64,000 nucleotides of DNA from Leptospira alexanderi serovar Manhao 3 str. L 60 (GTDB lineage: Bacteria; Spirochaetota; Leptospiria; Leptospirales; Leptospiraceae): positions 97,001-161,000 of the forward strand of contig NZ_AHMT02000052.1 in assembly GCF_000243815.2 (NCBI RefSeq), in the 5' to 3' direction. Shown piece by piece: positions 18,215 through 27,289 of the stretch; the first letter of the stretch is position 1; every line of letters starts with the position of its first letter. Under the pieces are notes generated by a model. That model searched no databases. It was not told the DNA's origin and worked only from the letters and a program-made list of their open reading frames with translations. The translations under genes and the position numbers were made by a program.

Positions 18215-19657
18215 ATGAATTATTCTATTTTTGCGGATAGAGCTGGAGTTAATTTTGATGGAAAGAGTCGCTCCGTAATTTGTGTACAAGGTTTGGGATT
18301 TGTGGGAGCTGCGATGGCCGTTGCAATTTCGCAAGCAAGGTCAGAAAGTGGAGGTTTAGCCTTTAATGTTTTGGGAGTAGACTTACCGAATCAACAAGGT
18401 CAAAAAATTATAGATAGCTTGAATCGAGGCGAATTTCCAATATCAACAACTGATAGCGAGTTGTTGGCCGCTACTGCTTCAGCCAACAAAAATGGTAATT
18501 TGGTAGCTACTTCTGATATTTCGGCATATACGATTGCAGATGTAGTTATAATTGATGTTAATCTTGATTTAAGTCAACCTGATGCTGAAGGTGATCCAAC
18601 AGTCAATTTTGAAAGTTTTTTAAAAGCAATTGATATAGTAGGAAATAGTATTCGTCCCAATTGTTTGGTTCTTCTTGAAACAACCGTCCCACCTGGTACT
18701 TGTAAAAATATAGTTGCCCCTCGTTTATCGGAGTGTTTTAAAAGGAGAGGTTTGCCAGTAGATGCTTTTTTGCTCGCTCACTCCTATGAAAGGGTAATGC
18801 CGGGAGATCAATATCTAAAATCTATCATAAACTTTTGGAGAGTTTATTCTGGATATACGAAAGAAGCTGCTAATGAATGTGAGAAATTTCTAAAACAGAT
18901 TATTAATACTGCAGATTATGCTTTGACTCGTTTAGATAATACAACTGCTTCTGAGACCGCAAAAGTGTTAGAAAACAGCTATCGAGCGATGAACATAGCA
19001 TTTATTGAAGAGTGGGGTCGTTTTGCGGAGGGTGTAGGAGTCGATCTTTTTCAAGTGTTAAATGCAATACGTGTTAGGCCTACTCATAATAATATTCGCC
19101 AACCTGGATTTGGTGTAGGTGGTTATTGTTTAACTAAAGATCCATTATTTGCTCGTTCGGCTGCTAAACATATATTTAATAGACCTGATATTGATTTTCC
19201 ATTTTCGAAGGAGGCAGTTCGAATCAATAATATCATGCCTTTGGTAAGTGTTCGAAAATTAGAATCTATGTTAAAGGGTGAGATTAAAAATAAGAAAGTA
19301 ATTTTGTTTGGAGTCAGCTATCGACCTGATGTAAGCGATACCCGTTATTCTCCTTCCGAAATATTTGCTAAAGATTTAGTAAGTAAGAAAGCTCAATTAG
19401 TTTATCATGATCCTCTCGTCGATTTTTGGGAAGAGATGCAAGTAGCGCCTAATAAAATGTTACCTAATACAGATGGAGTAGATGCAATTGTATTTGCGGT
19501 GGGGCATAAAGAATATAAAAATATTGATTTTACTTCTTGGTTGGGTAAGAATCGACCGGTAATACTCGATGCAAATAACGTATTGGCAAATGCTCAAATC
19601 GATGAATTGAAAAAATTAGGCCATACTATTGGTGCAATAGGAAGAGGGGATTTATAA
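18215..19657 (+). CDS. UDP-N-acetylhexosamine 6-dehydrogenase-like nucleotide sugar dehydrogenase (WbpA/WecC type)
   Basis: A 480-residue NAD-dependent dehydrogenase. It has the N-terminal VQGLGFVGAAMA loop, ETTVPPGTC, a SYERVMPG motif like the SPERVxPG of UDP-HexNAc dehydrogenases, and the catalytic cysteine in GVGGYCLTKDP. It oxidises C6 of a UDP-sugar to the carboxylate. ATG 18215 has an AAAGAAG site in front; ATG 18200 is an alternative adding five residues. The next gene starts 1 bp after the stop. With the following decarboxylase-like SDR it could give a UDP-4-keto-pentose derivative rather than a simple hexuronate. Confidence 0.82.
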   Translation: MNYSIFADRAGVNFDGKSRSVICVQGLGFVGAAMAVAISQARSESGGLAFNVLGVDLPNQQGQKIIDSLNRGEFPISTTDSELLAATASANKNGNLVATSDISAYTIADVVIIDVNLDLSQPDAEGDPTVNFESFLKAIDIVGNSIRPNCLVLLETTVPPGTCKNIVAPRLSECFKRRGLPVDAFLLAHSYERVMPGDQYLKSIINFWRVYSGYTKEAANECEKFLKQIINTADYALTRLDNTTASETAKVLENSYRAMNIAFIEEWGRFAEGVGVDLFQVLNAIRVRPTHNNIRQPGFGVGGYCLTKDPLFARSAAKHIFNRPDIDFPFSKEAVRINNIMPLVSVRKLESMLKGEIKNKKVILFGVSYRPDVSDTRYSPSEIFAKDLVSKKAQLVYHDPLVDFWEEMQVAPNKMLPNTDGVDAIVFAVGHKEYKNIDFTSWLGKNRPVILDANNVLANAQIDELKKLGHTIGAIGRGDL

Positions 19658-19658
19658 A

Positions 19659-20651
19659 ATGCAGAAAGTATTGATTACTGGCGGTGCAGGTTTTATTGGG
19701 GGCCACTTAGCAAATGTTTTGGCCGAAAAAAAATTTGAACTCGTATTGCTTGATAATTTTACTCGAGGTGTTGATGATGATTTTTTGAAAAAGTTGGTGA
19801 AATCAGATAACGTTAGAATATTAAATAGAAATTTACTTCTCGCAGAAGGTTTTAACGACTTAAGTTTTGATTTCGATTATATTTTTCACTTTGCAGCGAT
19901 TATTGGAGTGAAACATGTTTTAGAAAAACCTTATTCTGTTTTAAATGACAATGTTGTTTTACTCAATAATACGATCAATTTTGCTAGAAAACAAAAATTT
20001 CTCAAACGATTCTTTTTTACCTCTAGTTCGGAAATAATGGCAGGATCTTTATTACACTTAGATATGCCTCTTCCTACCCCGGAGGATTTTCCTATTGCAT
20101 TGACGGATTTAAAGAGCCCTAGAACTTCTTATATGCTATCTAAAATATATGGGGAAGCATTATGCATTCATTCGGGTTTACCTTACACTTTAGTTCGTCC
20201 TCATAATATATATGGTCCAAGAATGGGATTGGCTCATGTAATTCCTGAGTTATCTAAAAAAGTTTATGAATCGGTTGACGGAAGCAATATACAAGTTGCC
20301 TCGTTGAATCATAGCCGTGCTATGTGTTATGTCGATGATGCGGTTGAAATATTGATAAAATTGATGAATTCTGAAAATTCTGTTAATGGCGTTTTTAATC
20401 TAGGCAATCAAGAAACAGAAATTAAAATAAGTGAACTTGCAGAAATTATAATAAATCTATTTGGTAAAAAGTTATACATTACACCTGGAAATGAAATTGT
20501 AGATTCGCCTTCTAGACGTTGTCCTGACATGTCTAAAACTATTGCAATGACAGGATACACTCCCAAGGTTGGACTTATAGAAGGAATAGAAAAAACAGTT
20601 CACTGGTATGTGCAAAATGTCTTTAATCATGATGGAATTTCAGCCTCATGA
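19659..20651 (+). CDS. Extended SDR, UDP-glucuronate decarboxylase/epimerase-like
   Basis: A 330-residue SDR with GGAGFIGGHL, an SSSEIM segment where UDP-xylose synthases carry their S-E pair, YMLSK as Tyr-Lys pair, and HNIYGPRMG close to the NTYGPRM of UDP-glucuronate decarboxylases. It is 1 bp after a UDP-sugar dehydrogenase and overlaps a LegC-type aminotransferase by 4 bp. I infer decarboxylation or 4-oxidation of the UDP-hexuronate made by its neighbour; C4-epimerisation is the alternative. It does not look like a LegB-type 4,6-dehydratase. Confidence 0.72.
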   Translation: MQKVLITGGAGFIGGHLANVLAEKKFELVLLDNFTRGVDDDFLKKLVKSDNVRILNRNLLLAEGFNDLSFDFDYIFHFAAIIGVKHVLEKPYSVLNDNVVLLNNTINFARKQKFLKRFFFTSSSEIMAGSLLHLDMPLPTPEDFPIALTDLKSPRTSYMLSKIYGEALCIHSGLPYTLVRPHNIYGPRMGLAHVIPELSKKVYESVDGSNIQVASLNHSRAMCYVDDAVEILIKLMNSENSVNGVFNLGNQETEIKISELAEIIINLFGKKLYITPGNEIVDSPSRRCPDMSKTIAMTGYTPKVGLIEGIEKTVHWYVQNVFNHDGISAS

Positions 20652-21793
20652 TTCCTCTTGCAATACCCGATCTTTCCGGTAATGAATCGAACTATTTACA
20701 AGAGTGTATACAAACAACGTTTGTATCTTCAGTAGGTCCCTTTGTCACTAAATTTGAAGATATGGTTGCAAGTGCTTCGGGTTGTTTGTATTCAGTGGCA
20801 ACTTCCGCGGGTACAACGGGCTTGCATGTTGCACTTACGGCTTTTGGAGTTAGTAAAAATGATTTAGTTATACTTCCTACATTTACTTTTATAGGGAGTG
20901 CAAACTCTATATCACATTGTGGCGCAGAACCTTGGTTGATGGATATTGATTTAAGTTCCCTGACTTTAAATCCTGAGCAGCTAAGGATAGCGCTTAAAAA
21001 ACAAACGGTAAAATCAGATAAAGGATTAATTCATATTCCTACAGGAAAAAGAGTCGCTGCTGTCATGCCAGTGCATGTATTAGGAATTCCAGCGGATATG
21101 GATCCTATAATTCAAATATCAAAGGAATTTGGTTTACCAATAATAGCAGATGGAGCAGCAGCTTTAGGAGCTTATTATAAAGGCAAATCAATTGGTGCGG
21201 TAGGTTCCGACTTGACTGTTTTTTCGTTTAATGGGAATAAAACTGTGACGGCTGGCGGTGGTGGTGCAGTAAGTGGAAATGATGAAGGGTTGTTAAATTT
21301 AGTAAGGCATTTAACTACTACGGCTAGAATTAGTTCTGATTATGACCATGACAGAGTCGGTTTTAATTATAGATTAACAAATATTCAAGCGGCCGTCGGG
21401 TGCGCACAATTGGAAAGATTAGAAAAATTTGTAACAGCTAAAAGAAAAATTCAGAAAGTATATAATGAAAATTTATTAAACATTAAAGGTGTTTCGGCGC
21501 TTCCGGAGCCTAAATATGGACAGTCCGCTTCTTGGTTTTCTGGAATTATTGTCGATACAAATCAATTAGGGCCGTTAAAAGAAATTAGAGAGAAATTAAG
21601 AAGGTTAAACATAGATGCTCGTCCTTTTTGGAAGCCAATACATAAACAATTGCCCTATGCAAATGCTTCGAGAGAGGATTTATCAAATACAGATAAAATC
21701 TGGGACAAGTTATTAATACTTCCTTGTTCGACTAATTTGACAGAAGACGACCAAAATACGGTAATTAAAGCTGTGCAAGAGGTTTTATGTTGA
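20648..21793 (+). CDS. legC: LegC-type UDP-4-keto-sugar aminotransferase
   Basis: A 381-residue DegT-family PLP enzyme. Its opening, IPDLSGNE followed by FVSSVG, and FSFNGNKTVTAGGGG with the Schiff-base lysine are typical of LegC, which aminates C4 of UDP-2-acetamido-4-keto-2,6-dideoxyhexose in legionaminate synthesis. It overlaps both neighbours (4 bp and 7 bp). Because an intact legB is missing and a dehydrogenase/decarboxylase-like pair precedes it, the substrate here may be a 4-keto-pentose or uronate derivative instead. Confidence 0.85.
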   Translation: MIPLAIPDLSGNESNYLQECIQTTFVSSVGPFVTKFEDMVASASGCLYSVATSAGTTGLHVALTAFGVSKNDLVILPTFTFIGSANSISHCGAEPWLMDIDLSSLTLNPEQLRIALKKQTVKSDKGLIHIPTGKRVAAVMPVHVLGIPADMDPIIQISKEFGLPIIADGAAALGAYYKGKSIGAVGSDLTVFSFNGNKTVTAGGGGAVSGNDEGLLNLVRHLTTTARISSDYDHDRVGFNYRLTNIQAAVGCAQLERLEKFVTAKRKIQKVYNENLLNIKGVSALPEPKYGQSASWFSGIIVDTNQLGPLKEIREKLRRLNIDARPFWKPIHKQLPYANASREDLSNTDKIWDKLLILPCSTNLTEDDQNTVIKAVQEVLC

Positions 21794-22953
21794 AGCGCAA
21801 GGTTTGTGTTGTGACAGGGACAAGGGCGGAGTATGGTCTTCTTTATTGGTTAATGAAAGAGATAGAAGCGGACTCAGATTTAGAATTACAGATTATAGTA
21901 ACTGGTATGCACCTTTCAACTGAATTTGGACTTACTTATAGACAAATTGAACAAGATGGATTTAAAATTAATACGAAAGTGGAAATGCTTCTTTCTTCAG
22001 ATACGGCGGTTGGAATTACAAAATCAATGGGCCTGGGAATTATAGGTTTTGCAGAGGCATTTGAAAATTTAAGGCCGGATATTTTAATTTTGCTAGGTGA
22101 TAGATTTGAATTACTCGCCGCGGCTCAAGCTGCAATGGTTGCGAAAATTCCTATTGGACATATAAGTGGAGGCGAGTTGACAGAAGCCGCTTTTGATGAA
22201 GGGATTCGACATGCAATTACGAAGTTGTCACATTTACATTTTGTAGCCGCTGAACCTTATAGGAAACGAGTTATCCAAATGGGAGAACAACCAGATTGTG
22301 TATTTAATTTTGGAGCACCTGGATTAGATCATTTAAGCAAAATGAATTGGATGGAGAAAGAAGAACTTTCTTTTGAACTTGGAATTGAATTGAAGGCACT
22401 TATTTTTTTAGTTACATATCACCCTGTGACTTTAGAAGATAATAAACCTACTGAAGCGATGAGTGAATTATTAAATGCGCTTGAAGAATTTTCGGAAGCT
22501 ACAATAATATTCACATACCCAAATGCTGATACAGGTGGTAGAGAATTAATTCATCAAATTGATTCCTTTGTTTCAAAAAATTTAAAAAATACCAGGGCAT
22601 TTGTTTCTTTGGGACAGAGAAAGTATTTAAGTCTTATGCGGCTTGCAAGTGTTATAATAGGAAATTCTTCTAGCGGCCTAACTGAAGCACCAGCTCTTAA
22701 AAAAGCTACTGTAAATATAGGAGATCGTCAAAAAGGAAGATTAAAAGCTGCTTCTATTATTGATTGTATAGAGAAGAAGGAATTTATTGTCAGTGGAATC
22801 AAAAAAGCTTTATCGATTGAGCACGAAGAAATAGTAAGAAAAAGTACTTCTCTTTATGGCTATGGTAATGTGAGCGTGGAAATTAAAGAGAAGTTAAAAA
22901 CTTTTCCCTTACGCATCAAAAAGCCTTTTTTTGATTTAGAACATAGGTATTAA
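21787..22953 (+). CDS. legG: Hydrolysing UDP-sugar 2-epimerase (NeuC/LegG type)
   Basis: A 388-residue member of the hydrolysing UDP-GlcNAc 2-epimerase family: TGTRAEYGLL at the N-terminus, LLGDRFE, GHISGGELTEAAFDE and GNSSSGLTEAP. These enzymes release UDP and invert C2 of the amino sugar, yielding the free sugar for a NeuB-type synthase. Overlap of 7 bp with the aminotransferase and 1 bp spacing to the NeuB gene show one operon. The C-terminal part is intact. Confidence 0.88.
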   Translation: MLKRKVCVVTGTRAEYGLLYWLMKEIEADSDLELQIIVTGMHLSTEFGLTYRQIEQDGFKINTKVEMLLSSDTAVGITKSMGLGIIGFAEAFENLRPDILILLGDRFELLAAAQAAMVAKIPIGHISGGELTEAAFDEGIRHAITKLSHLHFVAAEPYRKRVIQMGEQPDCVFNFGAPGLDHLSKMNWMEKEELSFELGIELKALIFLVTYHPVTLEDNKPTEAMSELLNALEEFSEATIIFTYPNADTGGRELIHQIDSFVSKNLKNTRAFVSLGQRKYLSLMRLASVIIGNSSSGLTEAPALKKATVNIGDRQKGRLKAASIIDCIEKKEFIVSGIKKALSIEHEEIVRKSTSLYGYGNVSVEIKEKLKTFPLRIKKPFFDLEHRY

Positions 22954-22954
22954 A

Positions 22955-24028
22955 ATGAGCAGAGTATTTATTATCGCAGAGGCAGGAATCAATCACAATG
23001 GGGATTTAAATATGGCTAAGCAGCTAATTGATGTAGCTGCTAGTTCAGGTGCGGATGCTGTTAAATTTCAAACATTTATAGCTGAACAAGTAATAAGTCG
23101 TAATGCTCCAAAGGCTGAATATCAAACTCGAGAAACTGGAGCATCCGAAAGTCAATTAGAGATGATTAAAAAACTTGAGTTTAATAACAAGGATCATGAA
23201 GTTTTGATCCAATATGCTCGATCTAAAGAAATTGAATTTCTATCTACACCGTTTGATTTAATCAGTTTGAATTTACTTATAAAATATGGGTTGCAGACAA
23301 TTAAGATTCCATCAGGAGAGATAACTAATCTCAACTTTTTATTAAAAATTAGTCAAGTTGCGAAGAAAATTATACTTTCAACAGGTATGAGTACGTTGTC
23401 TGATATAGAATTGGCTTTAGGAGTGATAGCATTTGGTTTTCTTTCGAAAATAGACGTCGTTCCAAAGCTGGAAGATTTTGAAAAGGCATTTTGTTCTAAA
23501 GTTGGCAGGCAGGCTTTAAAGGAAAGAGTTACGATTTTACATTGTACTACAGAATATCCAGCCCCTTATAATGAAGTAAATCTGAATGCGATGGACACAA
23601 TCGCTCAAGCTTATGGGCTACCTGTGGGCTATTCTGATCATACTCGAGGTATTCACATTTCTCTCGCTGCTGTTGCCCGAGGAGCCAAAGTAATTGAAAA
23701 ACATTTTACGCTGAACCGAAACTTACCTGGCCCGGATCACAGTGCCTCGCTTGAGCCTAATGAATTAGATTCTCTCATTCGCCAAATTAGAGATATAGAA
23801 ACAGCCATTGGCGATGCTGTTAAACGACCAACGGAATCCGAATGGAAGAATCGTATTGTAGCTCGAAGAAGCCTTGTCGCTTCAAAACCAATCTCTAAGG
23901 GTGAACTATTTACGGAGGAAAATTTATCCTGTAAACGCCCAGGAAATGGAATTAGTCCTCTAAAATATTGGGAATATCTGGATACCCATTCTGAATATTC
24001 TTATGAAATTGATGATCTTATCAGATGA
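22955..24028 (+). CDS. legI: NeuB-family nonulosonate synthase (LegI type)
   Basis: A 357-residue PEP-condensing synthase: IIAEAGINHNGD at the N-terminus, KIPSGEITN, STGMSTLSD, GYSDHTRGIHI and IEKHFTLNR are the hallmark loops of the TIM barrel, followed by a SAF (antifreeze-like) domain containing ARRSLVAS. It would condense PEP with the free amino sugar released by the upstream epimerase, giving a 3-deoxy-ulosonic acid. It is last in the five-gene operon. Whether the acceptor has six carbons (nonulosonic acid) or five cannot be read from sequence. Confidence 0.88.
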   Translation: MSRVFIIAEAGINHNGDLNMAKQLIDVAASSGADAVKFQTFIAEQVISRNAPKAEYQTRETGASESQLEMIKKLEFNNKDHEVLIQYARSKEIEFLSTPFDLISLNLLIKYGLQTIKIPSGEITNLNFLLKISQVAKKIILSTGMSTLSDIELALGVIAFGFLSKIDVVPKLEDFEKAFCSKVGRQALKERVTILHCTTEYPAPYNEVNLNAMDTIAQAYGLPVGYSDHTRGIHISLAAVARGAKVIEKHFTLNRNLPGPDHSASLEPNELDSLIRQIRDIETAIGDAVKRPTESEWKNRIVARRSLVASKPISKGELFTEENLSCKRPGNGISPLKYWEYLDTHSEYSYEIDDLIR

Positions 24029-24053
24029 ATTATAGATTTAGAATTTATCCTAA

Positions 24054-24269
24054 AACTACTTCTACAAACTGATATGTGACGAAAAAACAGATCCTTTAGT
24101 ATTCAAAACGAGGAAAGGTGAGGTAAAAATCGAAGACGGAAATATTCTCCCAGCTTATGGAACAGACGGAGAAACGTGCGTTTTCGGGATCATTTTAATA
24201 TGCGTTGTGCTATATTATAAAAGTACAAATGAGAAGAATGTTTTTTTAATAAATAAAATTTACAAATAA
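24054..24269 (+). other. Possible gene remnant between operons
   Basis: A reading frame without a convincing start or ribosome site contains VFKTRKGEVKIEDGN and LPAYGTDGET, which have a coding-like composition. I do not recognise it. It could be a decayed gene fragment left by recombination or chance. It ends 14 bp before the next gene. Confidence 0.2.
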
Positions 24270-24282
24270 ACCAGGAGATGTT

Positions 24283-25455
24283 GTGGAACAACTTACATTT
24301 TCAGAAGTAGAAAGAGGATTATTTAGATTATCTTTCAAGTCTTTACCGTTATGGACTGGATTAAAGCAAAAACCTGCAGATTATATATCTTTTCCTTTTC
24401 AGATAGAATCTAAAATCGGCTATCCGATTTATCAATCGAATGAAGAAATTATATTAGAAAAGATATTAAAATCTTATGAATCGGATGATTATAGTTACAT
24501 TACGCCTCCACCGGGTTCAAATGAATGGTCAAATGCCTTAGGATTGAGAAATTTTAACTTTATTGAAGAAGTTATAGGAGATAAAAAAGTTAAGTCTATA
24601 CTAGAAATAGGGGCAGGTTCTACTTGGTTAGCAGAGAAAATATTCGAAAAATTTTCTCCAAAATCTTATTGTATAGTTGATCCTTCGTTAGATATCAAGG
24701 ATAAGAAAATAATAGAAATTGTTAAAGATTTTTATCCAACTAGTAAATTAAATCATAAAAAATTTGATGTAATACTTGGATTTAATGTGTTAGAACACGT
24801 AAAAGATCCTGTTGGCTTTTTAAAAAATATTTATTCGAATTTATCAGACGAAGGAATCGTTATACTTACACTCCCAAATTGTACTAACCAATTTGAAAAA
24901 GGTGACTTAAATGTTTTAATTCATGAGCATATGACTTATTTCACCGAAAAAAGTATGCTATGCTCAATTAGTGAAGCAGGTTTCGAAATATATTCGGTCT
25001 CAACTAAGAATGATTTATTTAAACTATCTTTAAAAAAAAGGAAAACAGTTGATACTGAATCTATTTCTTTATTAAACGAAATAAAGGCATTAGAAAACGC
25101 TTATTTACAGTATCTCAGTTTTTTTAATTATTTTCGAAATTTAATATTACAATTTGCGGAACAAGATAAAAAAATAGCGTTTCATGGTGCGACACATGGG
25201 TTGAATTCTTTTTTGCACTTAACTGGATTAGGCGATTGTCCTTCAATTCGATTATATGACGGTGATAAAAGTAAAGTTGGTATGTTTTTACCTGCGTGTC
25301 AACACGCTGTATTATCTCCAGAATCAGAAAGTTACGAAAATAATGATTTAATTGTTGTATCAGCTATGTCATTTTTCTCTGAGATTAAGAAATTCGCATT
25401 GAAACATAAAAATTTTAATGAAAGACAAATTATTGAGTTTTGCGGAGTGAATTGA
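24283..25455 (+). CDS. SAM methyltransferase with C-terminal Rossmann-like domain
   Basis: A 390-residue protein starting with GTG at 24283, preceded by AGGAG at 24273-24277. The SAM loop ILEIGAGSTWLAEK is followed by FNVLEHVKDPVGF and HEHMTYF, as in class I methyltransferases. The C-terminal 130 residues contain KIAFHGATHGLNSF and LYDGDKSK, a second nucleotide-fold segment resembling the C-terminal domain of sugar C-methyltransferases, but the N-terminal zinc motif of that family is absent. The likely role is methylation of a sugar or polyol; the target is not known. Confidence 0.72.
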   Translation: MEQLTFSEVERGLFRLSFKSLPLWTGLKQKPADYISFPFQIESKIGYPIYQSNEEIILEKILKSYESDDYSYITPPPGSNEWSNALGLRNFNFIEEVIGDKKVKSILEIGAGSTWLAEKIFEKFSPKSYCIVDPSLDIKDKKIIEIVKDFYPTSKLNHKKFDVILGFNVLEHVKDPVGFLKNIYSNLSDEGIVILTLPNCTNQFEKGDLNVLIHEHMTYFTEKSMLCSISEAGFEIYSVSTKNDLFKLSLKKRKTVDTESISLLNEIKALENAYLQYLSFFNYFRNLILQFAEQDKKIAFHGATHGLNSFLHLTGLGDCPSIRLYDGDKSKVGMFLPACQHAVLSPESESYENNDLIVVSAMSFFSEIKKFALKHKNFNERQIIEFCGVN

Positions 25456-25664
25456 AATTTACGGTTCAAAGTTTAGGATTTGAATAGCTTACTATTACTA
25501 AATATTTCTGTAATAGGGTTTTCGGGAATTCTGCGCTTAAAAGGTGGATTTGTTCCAAAATTCACGATGTTTTATGCAGGACTTAGTAATTAGGCCGATT
25601 AGTCCGAACTTGCAATTTTATGAATTTGTCATTCGTATTATAGCTCTTTTCTTTTGTAATTTAT

Positions 25665-26300
25665 ATGAAAGTCCTCGTTATAAGTGATATTCATGGGAAT
25701 TTACCTGCTTTAGAATACGTCTTAAAGCAGGAGCGATACGTTGATTTAATTATTTCTTTGGGTGATGTTGTAAACTATGGTCCTTGGAGTAATGAATGCG
25801 TTGATTTATTAAATACGTTGAAAAATATAGTTTTGATTTCAGGAAATCATGAAGAGGCTTTTTTTTGTGGGGAATATCTTGGAACTAATATAGTAGCCAA
25901 AACTTTCTTTGAAGTATGCTACCCAACATTTAATCGTAAAGAAGTAATTGGAAATTATATTAAATCCTACTTTTTTAGTGGCAATAACTTTGTCCATACT
26001 GTAAATGATACTTACATCTATCCTGATTCTGATGTACATATTGAAAAAAACACTTTTATCGGTCATTCTCATCGATTATTTTTAAAGATTATAAATAATT
26101 ATAGGTTAGTCAATGTCGGAAGTGTTGGCCAAAATAGAGTAAATATTGATGAGCTTAATTATGTAATTTGGAATGTTGAAGACGATTCTATTGAGTTAAA
26201 AAGGAAAGAATTTTTAGCTGATCAATTAATTGATGAAATGAAACTTAGACGATATCCTGAACTTTGTATTCAATATATTTTATCTAAACGTAGACAATAA
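25665..26300 (+). CDS. Metallophosphoesterase of YfcE/Ser-Thr phosphatase fold
   Basis: A 211-residue calcineurin-like phosphoesterase with all metal motifs: SDIHGN, GDVVNYGP, SGNHEE and GHSH. It is a stand-alone catalytic domain without signal peptide, hence cytoplasmic. It overlaps the downstream ATP-grasp gene by 1 bp. In a sugar locus it may remove a phosphate from a sugar-phosphate intermediate or cleave a phosphodiester. It is not a usual O-antigen enzyme; the substrate is open. Confidence 0.8.
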   Translation: MKVLVISDIHGNLPALEYVLKQERYVDLIISLGDVVNYGPWSNECVDLLNTLKNIVLISGNHEEAFFCGEYLGTNIVAKTFFEVCYPTFNRKEVIGNYIKSYFFSGNNFVHTVNDTYIYPDSDVHIEKNTFIGHSHRLFLKIINNYRLVNVGSVGQNRVNIDELNYVIWNVEDDSIELKRKEFLADQLIDEMKLRRYPELCIQYILSKRRQ

Positions 26301-27283
26301 TGGCAAGAAAAATCAATATAGCCGTCACTGGAACTGGTAGTTTGATTGGTCAGGCCATTATTAAATCTATTTTACGTTCTGATTTAAATGGCAAGGTCAA
26401 TATTATAGGCTTTGATTATTTTCAGAATACAGTTGCTTCCTTTTGGTTAAATGAAAATTATATTCTGCCGGATATTTTAAAGTCGCATGTCGATGAACAA
26501 GAATGGTTAAATGTGGTTTTAGAGATTATTAAAGAAAATGCAATTAAAATGTTGTTCATAGGGATTGATTTCGAACTTCCACTTTTTGCTAAATATAAAA
26601 GAATTATAGAAAATGAAACAAGTGTAATTATAATGGTTAGTTCCGCAAAAGTTATAGAAGTTGCTGACGATAAATATCTGACTTATGAGTTTTTAAAAAA
26701 AAGTAGACTTTCATATCCAGAATCATTTTTGCCAAATGAAGTGGATGTTGATATATTGAATTATCCAATTATAGTGAAACCTAGAAAAGGTGCTAGGAGT
26801 GTAGGGGTTATTAAAGTAAATGATAAAATTCAGTTACTAGACGTTCTTAAAAATGCGAATCAAGTGATTATTCAGGAATGTATAGGAAAAGACGAAGAGG
26901 AATTTACTTGCGGTACTATTTTTTTGGATGAACAATTGAAAAAGGTTATTGTCCTAAAAAGAAGTTTGAAAGAGGGTAATACTTTTATTTCTAACTATAA
27001 AAAGGATTTTCCTAAAATTATAGCAGAGTATTTAAAAGATGTGGTAAACCAACTAAGACCCTTTGGAGCCTGTAATTTTCAGTTAAGAATAGATGCAAAA
27101 GGTATGCCGAAAATATTTGAGATTAATTCTCGGCATTCAGGGACAACTTACATTCGCTCTTTGTTTGGTTTTAGGGAAGTTGAATATATTATTAATTTTT
27201 TACTTTTTAATAAAGAAATTGAATTCGAAATGAAAGAAGGGACGGTAGTAAGATATTATGACGAATTTTTTGTTCGGACATAA
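26300..27283 (+). CDS. ATP-grasp ligase (carbamoyl-phosphate-synthase-like)
   Basis: A 327-residue ATP-grasp protein: an N-terminal Rossmann-like pre-ATP domain (AVTGTGSLIGQ), a central YPIIVKPRKGARSVGV nucleotide-binding strand-loop, and a C-terminal EINSRHSGT metal-binding region. Such stand-alone ligases join a carboxylate to an amine through an acyl phosphate. The hexuronate-type dehydrogenase in this locus could provide a carboxylate acceptor, but this is inference. It is coupled to the phosphoesterase before it and 6 bp from the SDR after it. Confidence 0.78.
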   Translation: MARKINIAVTGTGSLIGQAIIKSILRSDLNGKVNIIGFDYFQNTVASFWLNENYILPDILKSHVDEQEWLNVVLEIIKENAIKMLFIGIDFELPLFAKYKRIIENETSVIIMVSSAKVIEVADDKYLTYEFLKKSRLSYPESFLPNEVDVDILNYPIIVKPRKGARSVGVIKVNDKIQLLDVLKNANQVIIQECIGKDEEEFTCGTIFLDEQLKKVIVLKRSLKEGNTFISNYKKDFPKIIAEYLKDVVNQLRPFGACNFQLRIDAKGMPKIFEINSRHSGTTYIRSLFGFREVEYIINFLLFNKEIEFEMKEGTVVRYYDEFFVRT

Positions 27284-27289
27284 ATAATC

